Positions 44,006 through 53,623 of a DNA stretch of 64,000 bases are shown here, in pieces. This stretch comes from Streptomyces sclerotialus (GTDB taxonomy: Bacteria > Actinomycetota > Actinomycetes > Streptomycetales > Streptomycetaceae). A model generated the notes under the pieces. That model did not search any database and was not told the DNA's origin. It saw nothing but the letters and a program-made list of their open reading frames with translations. Within the stretch, counting starts at the first letter, position 1; every line of letters begins with the position of its first letter. The DNA is taken from contig NZ_JBFOHP010000002.1 of assembly GCF_040907265.1 (NCBI RefSeq), forward strand, positions 2,046,001 through 2,110,000, in the 5' to 3' direction. The position numbers and the translations under genes were made by a program.

Positions 44006-44632
44006 TCACGCCTGGAACGGGCGGGCCGGCCAGGGGGCCTCGGCCGGGCGCAGCGCGTCCAGACCGTCACCCGACTGCGCGGCCAGCAGCGACAGCACGC
44101 CGACGACCAGGCAGTTGTTGTGCAGCTCGCCCGCCAGCACGCCGCGCGCGAGATCGGCGACCGGCACCCGCGCCAGCTCCATGTCGGCCTCTTCCTCCTC
44201 GACCTCGAAGCGCTCGCCCTCCGCCTCGGACAGGTCACGGGCCAGGAAGATCCGCACGGCCTCGTCGCAGCCGCCGGGCGTGGTGTAGACGTCGGTCAGC
44301 ACCCGCCAGTCCTCCGCCTTGACGTGCGCCTCCTCGTACAGCTCGCGCTGGGCGGCGTGGAGGGGGTTCTCGCCGGGCACGTCCAGCAGGCCCGCCGGGA
44401 TCTCCCAGAGCTTGTGCCGTACCGGGTGGCGGTACTGGCGCAGCACCAGGACCCGGCCCTCGTCGTCCAGGGCCAGTACGGCCACCGAGCCCGGGTGGAC
44501 CTGGTAGTCCCGCTTCACCGTCGACCCGTCCGGCATGACGACCTCGTCCGTGCGGACGCTGGTCTTCTTACCGGTGAACGGGGTCGCCGTCGCGGTGATC
44601 CGCCACTCCTCGGGGGTGTCCTTGATGGCCAT
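44006..44632 (-). CDS. NUDIX hydrolase (ADP-ribose pyrophosphatase type)
   Basis: A 208-residue NUDIX enzyme. The Nudix box is AGLLDVPGENPLHAAQRELY then EEAHVKAEDW, close to the consensus but with Ala-His where many have Ala-Gly. The conserved Pro about 16 residues after it (TTPGGCDEAVRIFLARDL) is the mark of ADP-ribose pyrophosphatases. It would hydrolyse ADP-ribose or a related nucleoside diphosphate to AMP and the phosphosugar. The start ATG has GGAGGAT-like sequence upstream. It follows pyrG on the same strand with a terminator between them. Confidence 0.93.
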   Translation of the reverse strand: MAIKDTPEEWRITATATPFTGKKTSVRTDEVVMPDGSTVKRDYQVHPGSVAVLALDDEGRVLVLRQYRHPVRHKLWEIPAGLLDVPGENPLHAAQRELYEEAHVKAEDWRVLTDVYTTPGGCDEAVRIFLARDLSEAEGERFEVEEEEADMELARVPVADLARGVLAGELHNNCLVVGVLSLLAAQSGDGLDALRPAEAPWPARPFQA

Positions 44633-44656
44633 GCGATCCTCCCAAACAAGCAGAAA

Positions 44657-44688
44657 CCGGGGTACGGGCCGCAAAGCCCGCACCCCGG
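44657..44688 (-). terminator. Terminator after pyrG
   Basis: CCGGGGT.CGGGC and GCCCG.ACCCCGG form a 12-bp stem with one mismatch, followed on the minus strand by TTTCTGCTT. It lies 25 bases past the pyrG stop and separates it from the NUDIX gene. Confidence 0.75.
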
Positions 44689-44712
44689 TAACCGTATCGG
44701 TCGGCCGGAACC

Positions 44713-46374
<1,662 letters not shown>

Positions 46375-46801
46375 GGCCAAGAGGAAGCTCCCGTGGGTCG
46401 CGAGGTGAAAAGCGGAGCGGCGCGATCCCGGATTCCACGGGGTGCCGTCGCTGCGGTCGGGGGTGCCGGGTCTTTCTTCCGGCCCACCGGTCCACGGGGT
46501 ACCAGGCTATCAGCGACGGAGCGTGGTCGCTCCCGCCCGCGCGGGGCGGAATGGATCGCTCCCCGTATCCGGGCCCCGACGTGACGGAGGCCACCCGTTC
46601 GGCCCAGTTCCGGTAAGCGGAGGGTCGCGCGGATCTTCCGCGCGCGTCGTATCCTGCTCGGACACTCGCATCGAGCCGTCCGGAACGGCATCACCCCCGC
46701 CCGGATACCGGACCAGCAGCTCGGCGGGGTTTTCAATGGGCAGGACGGAAGACCGACACGTCCCACGGGGGGCGTCACCCCAGTTCGAACGGGAGTTGTA
46801 C
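46375..46801. other. 427-bp divergent region between pyrG and GH15
   Basis: No gene is seen. A TAGCCT hexamer on the minus strand (about 46510-46505) suits the -10 of pyrG, though its -35 is weak. TATCCT at 46650-46655 could be the -10 of the GH15 gene. An in-frame ATG at 46736 could extend GH15 upstream by 22 codons. Confidence 0.4.
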
Positions 46802-48610
46802 GTGGCCGGGCGCATCGAGGACTACGCACTCATCGGCGACATGCAGACCGCCGCACTCGTCTGCCGGGACGGCACGGTCGACTGGCTGTGCCTCCCCCGG
46901 TTCGACTCGCCCGCGGTCTTCGCGGGCCTCCTCGGCACCGAGGAGCACGGCTTCTGGCGCCTGGGTCCGGCCGGCGAAGCGGAAGGCGAATCCCCCGCCT
47001 CCGACCGCCGTCGTTACCGCGGTGACTCGCTGATCCTGGAGTCGGAGTGGGACACCCCCGACGGCACCGTCCGGGTGATCGACTTCATGCCGCCGCGCGA
47101 CGGCGCGCCGCAGCTGATCCGCATCGTGGAAGGCGTCAGCGGACAGGTGTCGATGCGCTCCTCGCTGCGGATGCGGTTCTCCTACGGCTGGGTGGTGCCC
47201 TGGGTGCACCAGGTCGACGGCCGGACGGCGGCGGTCGCGGGCCCTGACTCCGTGTGGTTCGACACCACGGCCGAGACCCACGGCGAGGACCTGACGACGT
47301 ACTCCGACTTCACCGTCGCGGCGGGGCAGCGGATCACGTTCACGATGAGCTGGCAGCCCTCGCACCACGAGCAGCCGCCGCTGCCCGAGCCGGAGAACGC
47401 GCTCACCGCCACCGAGGACTTCTGGGGCGAGTGGGTCGCGCAGTGCACGTACCACGGCCCGTACCGGGACGCGGTGATCCGCTCGCTGATCACGCTGAAG
47501 GCGCTGACGTACGCGCCCACCGGCGGCATCGTCGCGGCCCCCACCACCTCCCTGCCCGAGGACATCGGCGGCTCCCGCAACTGGGACTACCGCTTCACCT
47601 GGCTCCGGGACGCGGCGATCACGCTCTCCTCTCTGCTGCGCACCGGCTACCGCGACGAGGCCCGCGCCTGGCGCGAGTGGCTGCTGCGCGCGGTGGCCGG
47701 CGACCCGGAGAACCTCCAGATCATGTACGGCATCGCGGGCGAGCGGGAGCTGGGCGAGAACGAGCTGACCTGGCTGCCGGGGTACGAGAACTCCCGGCCC
47801 GTCCGGGTCGGCAACGGCGCCGCCGACCAGCTCCAGCTGGACGTGTACGGCGAGGTCATCGAGGCGCTGCACCTCGCCCACATGACGGGCCTGGCCCGTA
47901 ACGACTACGCCTCGCTGCTCCAGCTGAAGCTGATCGGCTGGGTGGAGAAGCACTGGAACGAGCCGGACGAGGGCATCTGGGAGGTCCGCGGGCCGCGCCG
48001 GCACTTCGTCCACTCCAAGGTCATGACCTGGGTGGCGGTGGACCGCACCATCAAGCTGATGGAGTCCGGCGACGTCGAGGGCCCGCTGGAGCGCTGGAAG
48101 GAGCTGCGCGACACGATCCACCGGGACGTGTGCGAGAAGGGCTACGACCCGGAGCGCAACACCTTCACCCAGTCCTACGGCTCCCAGGAGCTGGACGCCT
48201 CGCTGCTGCTCATCCCGCAGATGGGGTTCCTGCCGCCGGACGACAAGCGCGTCATCGGCACGATCGAGGCGATCCAGCGCGAGCTGGCCACGCCGGACGG
48301 CTTCATCATGCGCTACCCCACCTCCGCCGACGCCGAGGAGGCGAACGTGGACGGCCTGGAGGGCGACGAGGGCGCGTTCCTGGCCTGCTCGTTCTGGCTC
48401 GCCGACGACCTGGCGATGATCGGCCGGGTCGAGGAGGCCCGCAAGCTCTTCGAGAAGCTGCTGGCGCTCCGCAACGACCTGGGGCTGCTGGCCGAGGAGT
48501 GGGACTCCGAGTCCGGCCGCCAGGTGGGCAACTTCCCGCAGGCGTTCAGCCACGTCCCCCTGATCGACACGGCCCTCCGCCTGACGGCCAGCGGGGCGTA
48601 CGGGGGCTGA
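46802..48610 (+). CDS. Glycoside hydrolase family 15 (trehalase/glucoamylase-like)
   Basis: A 602-residue cytosolic GH15 enzyme with an N-terminal beta-sandwich (IEDYALIGDMQTAALVCRDG) and a C-terminal (alpha/alpha)6 barrel. Likely catalytic acidic residues lie in RNWDYRFTWLRDAAITLSSL (about 255) and in the C-terminal LAEEWDSESGRQVGNFPQAF. Actinobacterial homologues include alpha,alpha-trehalases and glucoamylases; the specificity cannot be read here. There is no signal peptide. GTG 46802 is preferred because GGGAG lies 6 bases upstream and it gives the usual N-terminus; ATG 46736 is an alternative. Confidence 0.92.
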   Translation: MAGRIEDYALIGDMQTAALVCRDGTVDWLCLPRFDSPAVFAGLLGTEEHGFWRLGPAGEAEGESPASDRRRYRGDSLILESEWDTPDGTVRVIDFMPPRDGAPQLIRIVEGVSGQVSMRSSLRMRFSYGWVVPWVHQVDGRTAAVAGPDSVWFDTTAETHGEDLTTYSDFTVAAGQRITFTMSWQPSHHEQPPLPEPENALTATEDFWGEWVAQCTYHGPYRDAVIRSLITLKALTYAPTGGIVAAPTTSLPEDIGGSRNWDYRFTWLRDAAITLSSLLRTGYRDEARAWREWLLRAVAGDPENLQIMYGIAGERELGENELTWLPGYENSRPVRVGNGAADQLQLDVYGEVIEALHLAHMTGLARNDYASLLQLKLIGWVEKHWNEPDEGIWEVRGPRRHFVHSKVMTWVAVDRTIKLMESGDVEGPLERWKELRDTIHRDVCEKGYDPERNTFTQSYGSQELDASLLLIPQMGFLPPDDKRVIGTIEAIQRELATPDGFIMRYPTSADAEEANVDGLEGDEGAFLACSFWLADDLAMIGRVEEARKLFEKLLALRNDLGLLAEEWDSESGRQVGNFPQAFSHVPLIDTALRLTASGAYGG

Positions 48611-48625
48611 GCAGCCCCCGTACGC
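48596..48625. terminator. 14-bp terminator overlapping the GH15 stop codon
   Basis: GCGTACGGGGGCTG and CAGCCCCCGTACGC form a perfect stem that includes the last GH15 codons. It stands between GH15 and the convergent GH64 gene. Confidence 0.8.
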
Positions 48626-48648
48626 CCGGCCGGGCTCCGGCGCCGCGG

Positions 48649-49818
48649 CTAGAACGGCGTCAGCGTCAGCGTGAAGCGGCTGGGCGCGCCGTCCTCGATG
48701 TACGAGGCGAAGCCGGCGACGTCGTCGAAGGCGAAGCCGTACGCCTTGCCGTCCTGGGCGGCGTCGTGCATCACCTTGGCGTAGTGGTTGGCGAGCTTCT
48801 GCTGGTAGAAGGCGGCGGGGTCGGTGGTGGGCTGCTCGGCGTGCGAGGTGAGGGTGGCCCGGTTGAGCGCGGCGCCGAGGATCGCGGCGACCGGGCCCGT
48901 CGTCCCGTCGTTGGGCGCGGCCAGGGTGCCGTCGCAGAAGAGCACGTCACGGGTGCTGGGCTTGCTGAAGGAAACGCTCGCCGGGCCGGTGAAGGAGAGC
49001 TTGTCCCCGGAGACCCGGCCGGTGAAGGTGCCCGCGTTGGTGGTGACCTTCAGGTCCTTGCCCGCGTACGCCGACCAGGCCTCGTCGATGGCCGGGGCGA
49101 AGTAGTCCTTGGCGAACCGGCCGCTGTCCAGGCCGTGGCCCGGGGCGATGACCCGCTTGTCGTCGACGACCAGGTCGCCGAAGCCCTCGATGCCGGCGAG
49201 GTCCGAGAAGATCTTCGCCCGGGCGCCGTCCTTCAGCAGGCCCGCCGTCTGGTCCTTGGCGCCGGTCAGCTTGATCGCCAGCGGCACGCTGAACATGTCG
49301 ACCATCGTGGTGTTGCAGTACATCCCGCCGTCGTTGTACGTGAACTCCGCGCAGTCGTGCAGCACGCCGAAGTTGGGGTCGGAGTCCACCCAGCCGGCCG
49401 GGTAGGCGAGCGCGGCCTTGCCGTTGCCGTCCTCGACGGCCTTGAACTTCAGCTTGCCGCCGAGCGCGGTGTAGATCCGCCCGGACATCTTCGGCAGCGT
49501 CAGGGTGGTGGTGCCGCTCGCGGCGAGCGGTATCGCGTAGTCGGTGAATCCGTCCGAGCCGTTGTCGGAGACCGCGACCGGCTTCAGTTCGCCTTCGGGC
49601 GTGACGCGGACCTGCTGGGTGCCGTCGTTGCCGACGATGTAGACGTACACCGAGGAGTTCTGGAATTCCCCGGAGTTGTTGACGATCTCCAGGGGGAGGC
49701 CCGCGGCCTTGGCGCGGACCGGTGCGGGTGCTCCGACGGCCCGGCTCGCCAGGGTGAGACCGGCACCGGCGGCGGCACTCGCGGCGAGGCCGCCGAGCAG
49801 GGTACGACGGGTGATCAT
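48649..49818 (-). CDS. Glycoside hydrolase family 64 (beta-1,3-glucanase)
   Basis: A 389-residue secreted beta-1,3-glucanase of GH64 (laminaripentaose-producing type). The N-terminus MITRRTLLGGLAASAAAG is a twin-arginine export signal, cut near residue 30-40. Mature segments typical of GH64 are LPLEIVNNSGEFQNSSVYVY and FTDYAIPL near the start, VLHDCAEFTYNDGGMYCNTT (about 150) and IDEAWSAYAGKDL (about 240). The family hydrolyses laminarin-like glucans by inversion. AAGGAG lies 6 bases before the ATG. It is in operon with the GH16 gene, whose frame now runs into it because of a 1-nt frameshift. Confidence 0.94.
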   Translation of the reverse strand: MITRRTLLGGLAASAAAGAGLTLASRAVGAPAPVRAKAAGLPLEIVNNSGEFQNSSVYVYIVGNDGTQQVRVTPEGELKPVAVSDNGSDGFTDYAIPLAASGTTTLTLPKMSGRIYTALGGKLKFKAVEDGNGKAALAYPAGWVDSDPNFGVLHDCAEFTYNDGGMYCNTTMVDMFSVPLAIKLTGAKDQTAGLLKDGARAKIFSDLAGIEGFGDLVVDDKRVIAPGHGLDSGRFAKDYFAPAIDEAWSAYAGKDLKVTTNAGTFTGRVSGDKLSFTGPASVSFSKPSTRDVLFCDGTLAAPNDGTTGPVAAILGAALNRATLTSHAEQPTTDPAAFYQQKLANHYAKVMHDAAQDGKAYGFAFDDVAGFASYIEDGAPSRFTLTLTPF

Positions 49819-49862
49819 GCGTGGCTCCTTGCGGGTGGGGGGAGGGTGGTACGGGCCGTGTG

Positions 49863-50790
49863 TCACGGCTGCTGGACCGATACGGCAACGTTGTCGACGA
49901 GCATCGAGCCGCCCGGCTGCGTGGCGTCGGTGGGGGTCGCCCGGCCGGCCACGCCGTCGGGGGAAGCCGCCGCCCATGGCGAGGTTCAGCAGCAGGAAGT
50001 GGCCGTGGTGGGTGGCGTTCGCCCACGTGGTGGCGTCCATGTCGGACGAGGAGACGGTGTGGAACTGCTGCCCGTCGACGTACCACTTCAGCGACTCGGT
50101 GGCCGAGGTGCGGTCCAGTTCCAGCGCGTAGGTGTGGAAGCCGGCCTGACAGGCGCTGCCGGGGCACTCGCGGGAGTTGCCGAGCCCCTGCGTCTCGTTG
50201 CACGGGCCGCCGGGGTTCACCCCGCAGTGCAGCGTGGCCCAGACCTTGTTGGCGCCGTTGACGTTCTCCAGGATGTCGAACTCGCCGATGCCCGGCCAGT
50301 TCTGGTAATTGCCGCGGAAGTCGGCGCCCAGGGTCCAGAAGGCGGGCCAGTAGCCGAGGGCCGCGTCACCGGAGACGTCGGGCACCTTGATGCTCGCCTC
50401 GATGCGCAGCTTGCCGCCCTCGGGGGCCGCGAAGTCGGTGCGGCGGGTCTCGATCCGGCCGGACGTCCAGGTGCCGTTGCCGTCCTTCAACGCGGTGATC
50501 TTCAGATGGCCGGCGCCGTCGAGCTGGAGGTTCTCGGGGCGGTCGGTGTAGGTCTGCTTCTCACCGGTGCCCCAGTTGGGCGGGCCGCCGGGATAGCCGG
50601 TGCCCGTATCGGTGATCCAGTCGTCGGCGGACGGGGCGGAGCCCGCGGCGCCGTCGAATTCGGTGCTCCAGACCGTTTCGAACGCGGCCTCGGGCCGGTC
50701 GGCGACGGCCGGGACGGTCAGCGCCGTGGCCGTGGCGAGAGCGGCGGCCGCGGCGCAGAGCACCGCTCTCGTACGCCATCTCATGCTCAT
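49863..50790 (-). pseudogene. GH16 beta-1,3-glucanase (laminarinase) with a 1-nt frameshift near its end
   Basis: A secreted GH16 endo-glucanase. A Sec signal (residues 1-30) precedes the jelly-roll domain, with the catalytic motif GIGEFDILENV (nucleophile Glu170, acid/base Glu175). At codon 277 a run of five C (49963-49959) shifts the frame. Removing one C restores FPDGVAGRATPTDATQPGG and MLVDNVAVSVQQP with a TGA at 49863, the usual GH16 ending with its last beta strand. As written, the frame instead runs on into GH64, giving a 713-residue fusion with a second export signal in the middle. Either a sequencing error or a true mutation. GGAG lies 8 bases upstream of the ATG. Confidence 0.8.
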
Positions 50791-50840
50791 GACATATCTC
50801 CTCAGACAGGGTGGGGGAGGTGAGGAGTGCGGGGGGTATG

Positions 50841-50864
50841 CGTTGTGAGAGCGCTCTCATAACG
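50841..50864. promoter_or_regulatory. 24-bp LacI-family operator between glucanase genes and their regulator
   Basis: CGTT.TGAGAGCGCTCTCA.AACG is a palindrome with a perfect 14-bp core and one mismatched pair. The central GCGCTC/GAGCGC symmetry resembles Streptomyces CebR/LacI operators (TGGGAGCGCTCCCA). It lies about 50 bases upstream of GH16 and about 66 bases upstream of the LacI start, so one site could repress both directions. Confidence 0.8.
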
Positions 50865-50929
50865 TGTAGGGAACCATGCCGACTCGGAGCGGTACCGTCA
50901 AGCCTCCGCAGAAAAAGAGGAGTTCGAAG

Positions 50930-51973
50930 ATGTCCGTGCCCGGCGGCTCCCGGCCGACCCTGGAGGCGGTGGCCTCCCTGGCCGGCGTCTCCCGCGCCAC
51001 CGTCTCCCGCGTCGTCAACGGCGGCCCCGGCGTCCGCACCGAGATCCGCGAGCGGGTCCGGCAGGCCGTCGCCGAGCTGGGGTACGTACCGAACAGCGCG
51101 GCCCGCTCGCTCGTCACCCGGCGGACCGGGGCCGTCGCCGTGGTCATCGCCGAGCCGGAGACCCGGGTGTTCTCGGACCCGTTCTTCGCCCAGCAGCTGC
51201 GCGGCATCGGCCGCGAACTGGCCGCCGCCGACACCCAGTTGCTGCTGCTGATGGTGGAGGACGGCCAGGACCACGAGCGCATCGGCCGTTACCTTTCCGG
51301 CGGGCACGTGGACGGCGCGCTGATGTTCTCGCTGCACCGCGCCGACCCGCTGCCCGCGATGGCCGCCGCCTCGGGGCTGCCCACGGTCTTCGGCGGCCGC
51401 CCCGACTGGACGGACGACAGTCACTCCGGCACCCGGCCGCTGTACGTCGACACCGACAACCGCGACGGCGCCCGGCAGGCCGTACGCCATCTCCTCTCCC
51501 GCGGGCGCCGCCGCATCGCCGTCATCACAGGGCCGCTGGACCAGACCTCGGCCCAGGACCGGCTGGACGGCTACCGCGAGGCGCTGACCGGGCCGGACGC
51601 GCCGCCCGTCGACGAACGGCTGATCGCCGGCGGCGGCTTCACCGCGGAGGGCGGCGAGCGGGCGATGGCCACGCTGCTGGACGCCGTGCCGGACCTCGAC
51701 GCCGTCTTCGCCTGCTCGGACCTGATGGCCACGGGCGCCCTGCGGACGCTGCGGGCCCGCGGCCGGCGGGTCCCGGAGGACGTCGCGGTGGTCGGCTACG
51801 ACGATCTCGCCCCGGCGGCCTGGGCCGACCCGCCGCTGACCACCGTCCGCCAGGACGTGCAGGAGATGGGCCGGCTGATGGCCCGCCTCCTGCTGCGCCG
51901 GCTGGCCTCCGGCGACGAGGGCCTCTCCCCCGTCGTCACCCCCGCCACCCTCATCGTCCGCGACTCCGGCTAG
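50930..51973 (+). CDS. LacI-family transcriptional repressor
   Basis: A 347-residue repressor divergent from the GH16-GH64 operon. The N-terminal HTH and hinge read TLEAVASLAGVSRATVSRVV followed by PNSAARSLVTRRTGAVAVVI. The periplasmic-binding-like sensor domain includes HVDGALMFSLHRADPLP (about 120), AVITGPLDQTSAQDRLDGYR and VFACSDLMATGAL (about 265). It probably binds the adjacent palindrome and releases it on sensing a beta-glucan oligosaccharide. ATG 50930 has GGAG 7 bases upstream; an in-frame ATG at 50876 would add 18 basic residues. Confidence 0.94.
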   Translation: MSVPGGSRPTLEAVASLAGVSRATVSRVVNGGPGVRTEIRERVRQAVAELGYVPNSAARSLVTRRTGAVAVVIAEPETRVFSDPFFAQQLRGIGRELAAADTQLLLLMVEDGQDHERIGRYLSGGHVDGALMFSLHRADPLPAMAAASGLPTVFGGRPDWTDDSHSGTRPLYVDTDNRDGARQAVRHLLSRGRRRIAVITGPLDQTSAQDRLDGYREALTGPDAPPVDERLIAGGGFTAEGGERAMATLLDAVPDLDAVFACSDLMATGALRTLRARGRRVPEDVAVVGYDDLAPAAWADPPLTTVRQDVQEMGRLMARLLLRRLASGDEGLSPVVTPATLIVRDSG

Positions 51974-51980
51974 CGCTACG

Positions 51981-53612
51981 TCACGTCACGTCGGCGATCA
52001 CCTCGCGGGCCGCCCGCTCGCCCTCCGTGGCCCCGCCGTTCATGAACCCCTGGAAGTCGTACGAGGTGTGCTCGCCGCCGAGGTGCACATTCCCCTGCCG
52101 CACGCCCTCGTACCCCGCGTACCTGTGCAGATAGCCCACCGGCCAGTACGAGTACGCGCCCAGGGCGTACGGGTTGCGGTGCCAGGCGGAGAGCTGTGCC
52201 CGGCCGGTCCAGGCGGCCTTCGTGCCGGGGAAGAAGCGCTCGATGTCCGTCAGCCGGCGCTGCGCGAGATCCCGTACGTACGGGTCGGCCTCCGTGGCGA
52301 ACGGCCCCGCCGGGGTCAGCGCGCGGGCGAGGCTGCCGCCGCCGTACTGGATGAGGATGCCGCCGGTGCCGGGCTGGGCCTTGGTGGTGTCCCAGGTCTG
52401 CTGCGCGTCCAGGTCGGTGAAGCAGTCACCGGCACTGACGCCCGGCCAGGGCCCGGTGCCGCGCCAGGGCCGGGCGCCGAACTGCATGTTGAGCTTGGTG
52501 CAGTACCCCATGCGGGCGTCGCGGAGCAGGTTGGTCATGCGGGTGTCGAAGCCGGCCCGGCTGAGGTCCAGGCGTTGCAGTACGGGCAGCGGGACGGTCA
52601 GGACGGTGTGGTCGGCGGTGACGGCGCGGGTGGTGCCGCGGTCGCTGAAGGTGAGGGTCTGGGTGCCGTCGGAGTTCCGCGCGACGGCCGTCAGCGACCA
52701 GCCCCTCCGCAGCGTCCCGGCGGGCAGCGCGGCCGCGATCGCCTTCGGGAGCTGATCGTTGCCGCCGGTGATGTGGTACCGCTCGTCGGACAGCCCCCAG
52801 ACGTTGAAGCGGCCGGGATTGGGCTGGTAGCCCATGAGCAGCACGAGGGCGAGCGCGGACTGGTCGGTGGTGTCGGCGCCGTACTCGACGTTGTAGGCCA
52901 CGTCGATGAACTGCCCGAGGCGCGAGGCGTAGCCGCCGGGCACCCGGGAGTCGATCCATTCCCGTATCGACATGTTGTCCAGGGCCGTGCCCTCGGGAGT
53001 CGTCCGGTTCCACATGACCTCCCCTGCCTGCTGGAGGTCGGTACGCAGCGCCTGGTAGACGCCCTTGAAGTCCTCGTCCGCCTGCGCGCGCGGGTAGTAC
53101 GTGCCGTCGAACCAGAGGACTTCCTCGGCGCCGTTGGGGCCCGCGCCGAGGAAGTCCTCCAGGGGGAGGCCGAAGCGGCGGCAGAGTTCCTGCATCTTCT
53201 TGTGCTCGGTGTCGATCAGCTCGCCGCCGAGCTCGGAGCTCTGGCCGTACGCCCAGTGGTCGCGCTGGGTGAACATCCGGCCGCCGACCCGGTCGGGGTC
53301 GGCCTCGTACAGCGTGCAGGGCAGTCCGGCGTCCTGGAGGGTGAGCGCCGCGGTCAGTCCCGCGATGCCCGCGCCGACGACGGCGATCCGGGGCGTGGCG
53401 GCGGACCGCGGCGGGCGCACAGGCCCGGCGGCCGCGGCCGCGGTCGTGGCCGGGGTGGCGAGCGCGACGCCGAGTCCCAGCGCGCCCGCGCGCGCCAGGA
53501 GTTCGCGCCGGTCCAGCCCTCGTACGTCGGCGGCGGGCATCCGGAGTCTTCGTGCCGCCGCGTGCTCGGCGGCGAGTCTGCGCAGGGCGTGCATCGCGTG
53601 CGTACGGGCCAT
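51981..53612 (-). CDS. Flavin-dependent monoamine oxidase (Tat-exported)
   Basis: A 543-residue FAD amine oxidase. The twin-arginine signal reads DRRELLARAGALGLGVALA (about 33), so the folded enzyme is exported. The FAD site is IAVVGAGIAGLTAALTLQDAG (shown in part; about 75) with the acidic TLYEADPDRVGGRMFT, and the C-terminal flavin region GNVHLGGEHTSYDFQGFMNG is complete. It oxidises primary amines to aldehydes with release of ammonia and peroxide. GAGGAGG precedes the ATG. It follows an APC permease gene by 11 bases, and both form an amine uptake and oxidation unit controlled by the divergent PucR regulator. Confidence 0.94.
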   Translation of the reverse strand: MARTHAMHALRRLAAEHAAARRLRMPAADVRGLDRRELLARAGALGLGVALATPATTAAAAAGPVRPPRSAATPRIAVVGAGIAGLTAALTLQDAGLPCTLYEADPDRVGGRMFTQRDHWAYGQSSELGGELIDTEHKKMQELCRRFGLPLEDFLGAGPNGAEEVLWFDGTYYPRAQADEDFKGVYQALRTDLQQAGEVMWNRTTPEGTALDNMSIREWIDSRVPGGYASRLGQFIDVAYNVEYGADTTDQSALALVLLMGYQPNPGRFNVWGLSDERYHITGGNDQLPKAIAAALPAGTLRRGWSLTAVARNSDGTQTLTFSDRGTTRAVTADHTVLTVPLPVLQRLDLSRAGFDTRMTNLLRDARMGYCTKLNMQFGARPWRGTGPWPGVSAGDCFTDLDAQQTWDTTKAQPGTGGILIQYGGGSLARALTPAGPFATEADPYVRDLAQRRLTDIERFFPGTKAAWTGRAQLSAWHRNPYALGAYSYWPVGYLHRYAGYEGVRQGNVHLGGEHTSYDFQGFMNGGATEGERAAREVIADVT

Positions 53613-53623
53613 GGCCGGCCTCC

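Noticed and set aside
48649..50790. A genuine bifunctional GH16-GH64 enzyme
   Set aside because: The middle contains a second Tat signal with its own ribosome site, and a normal GH16 terminus exists one base out of frame.
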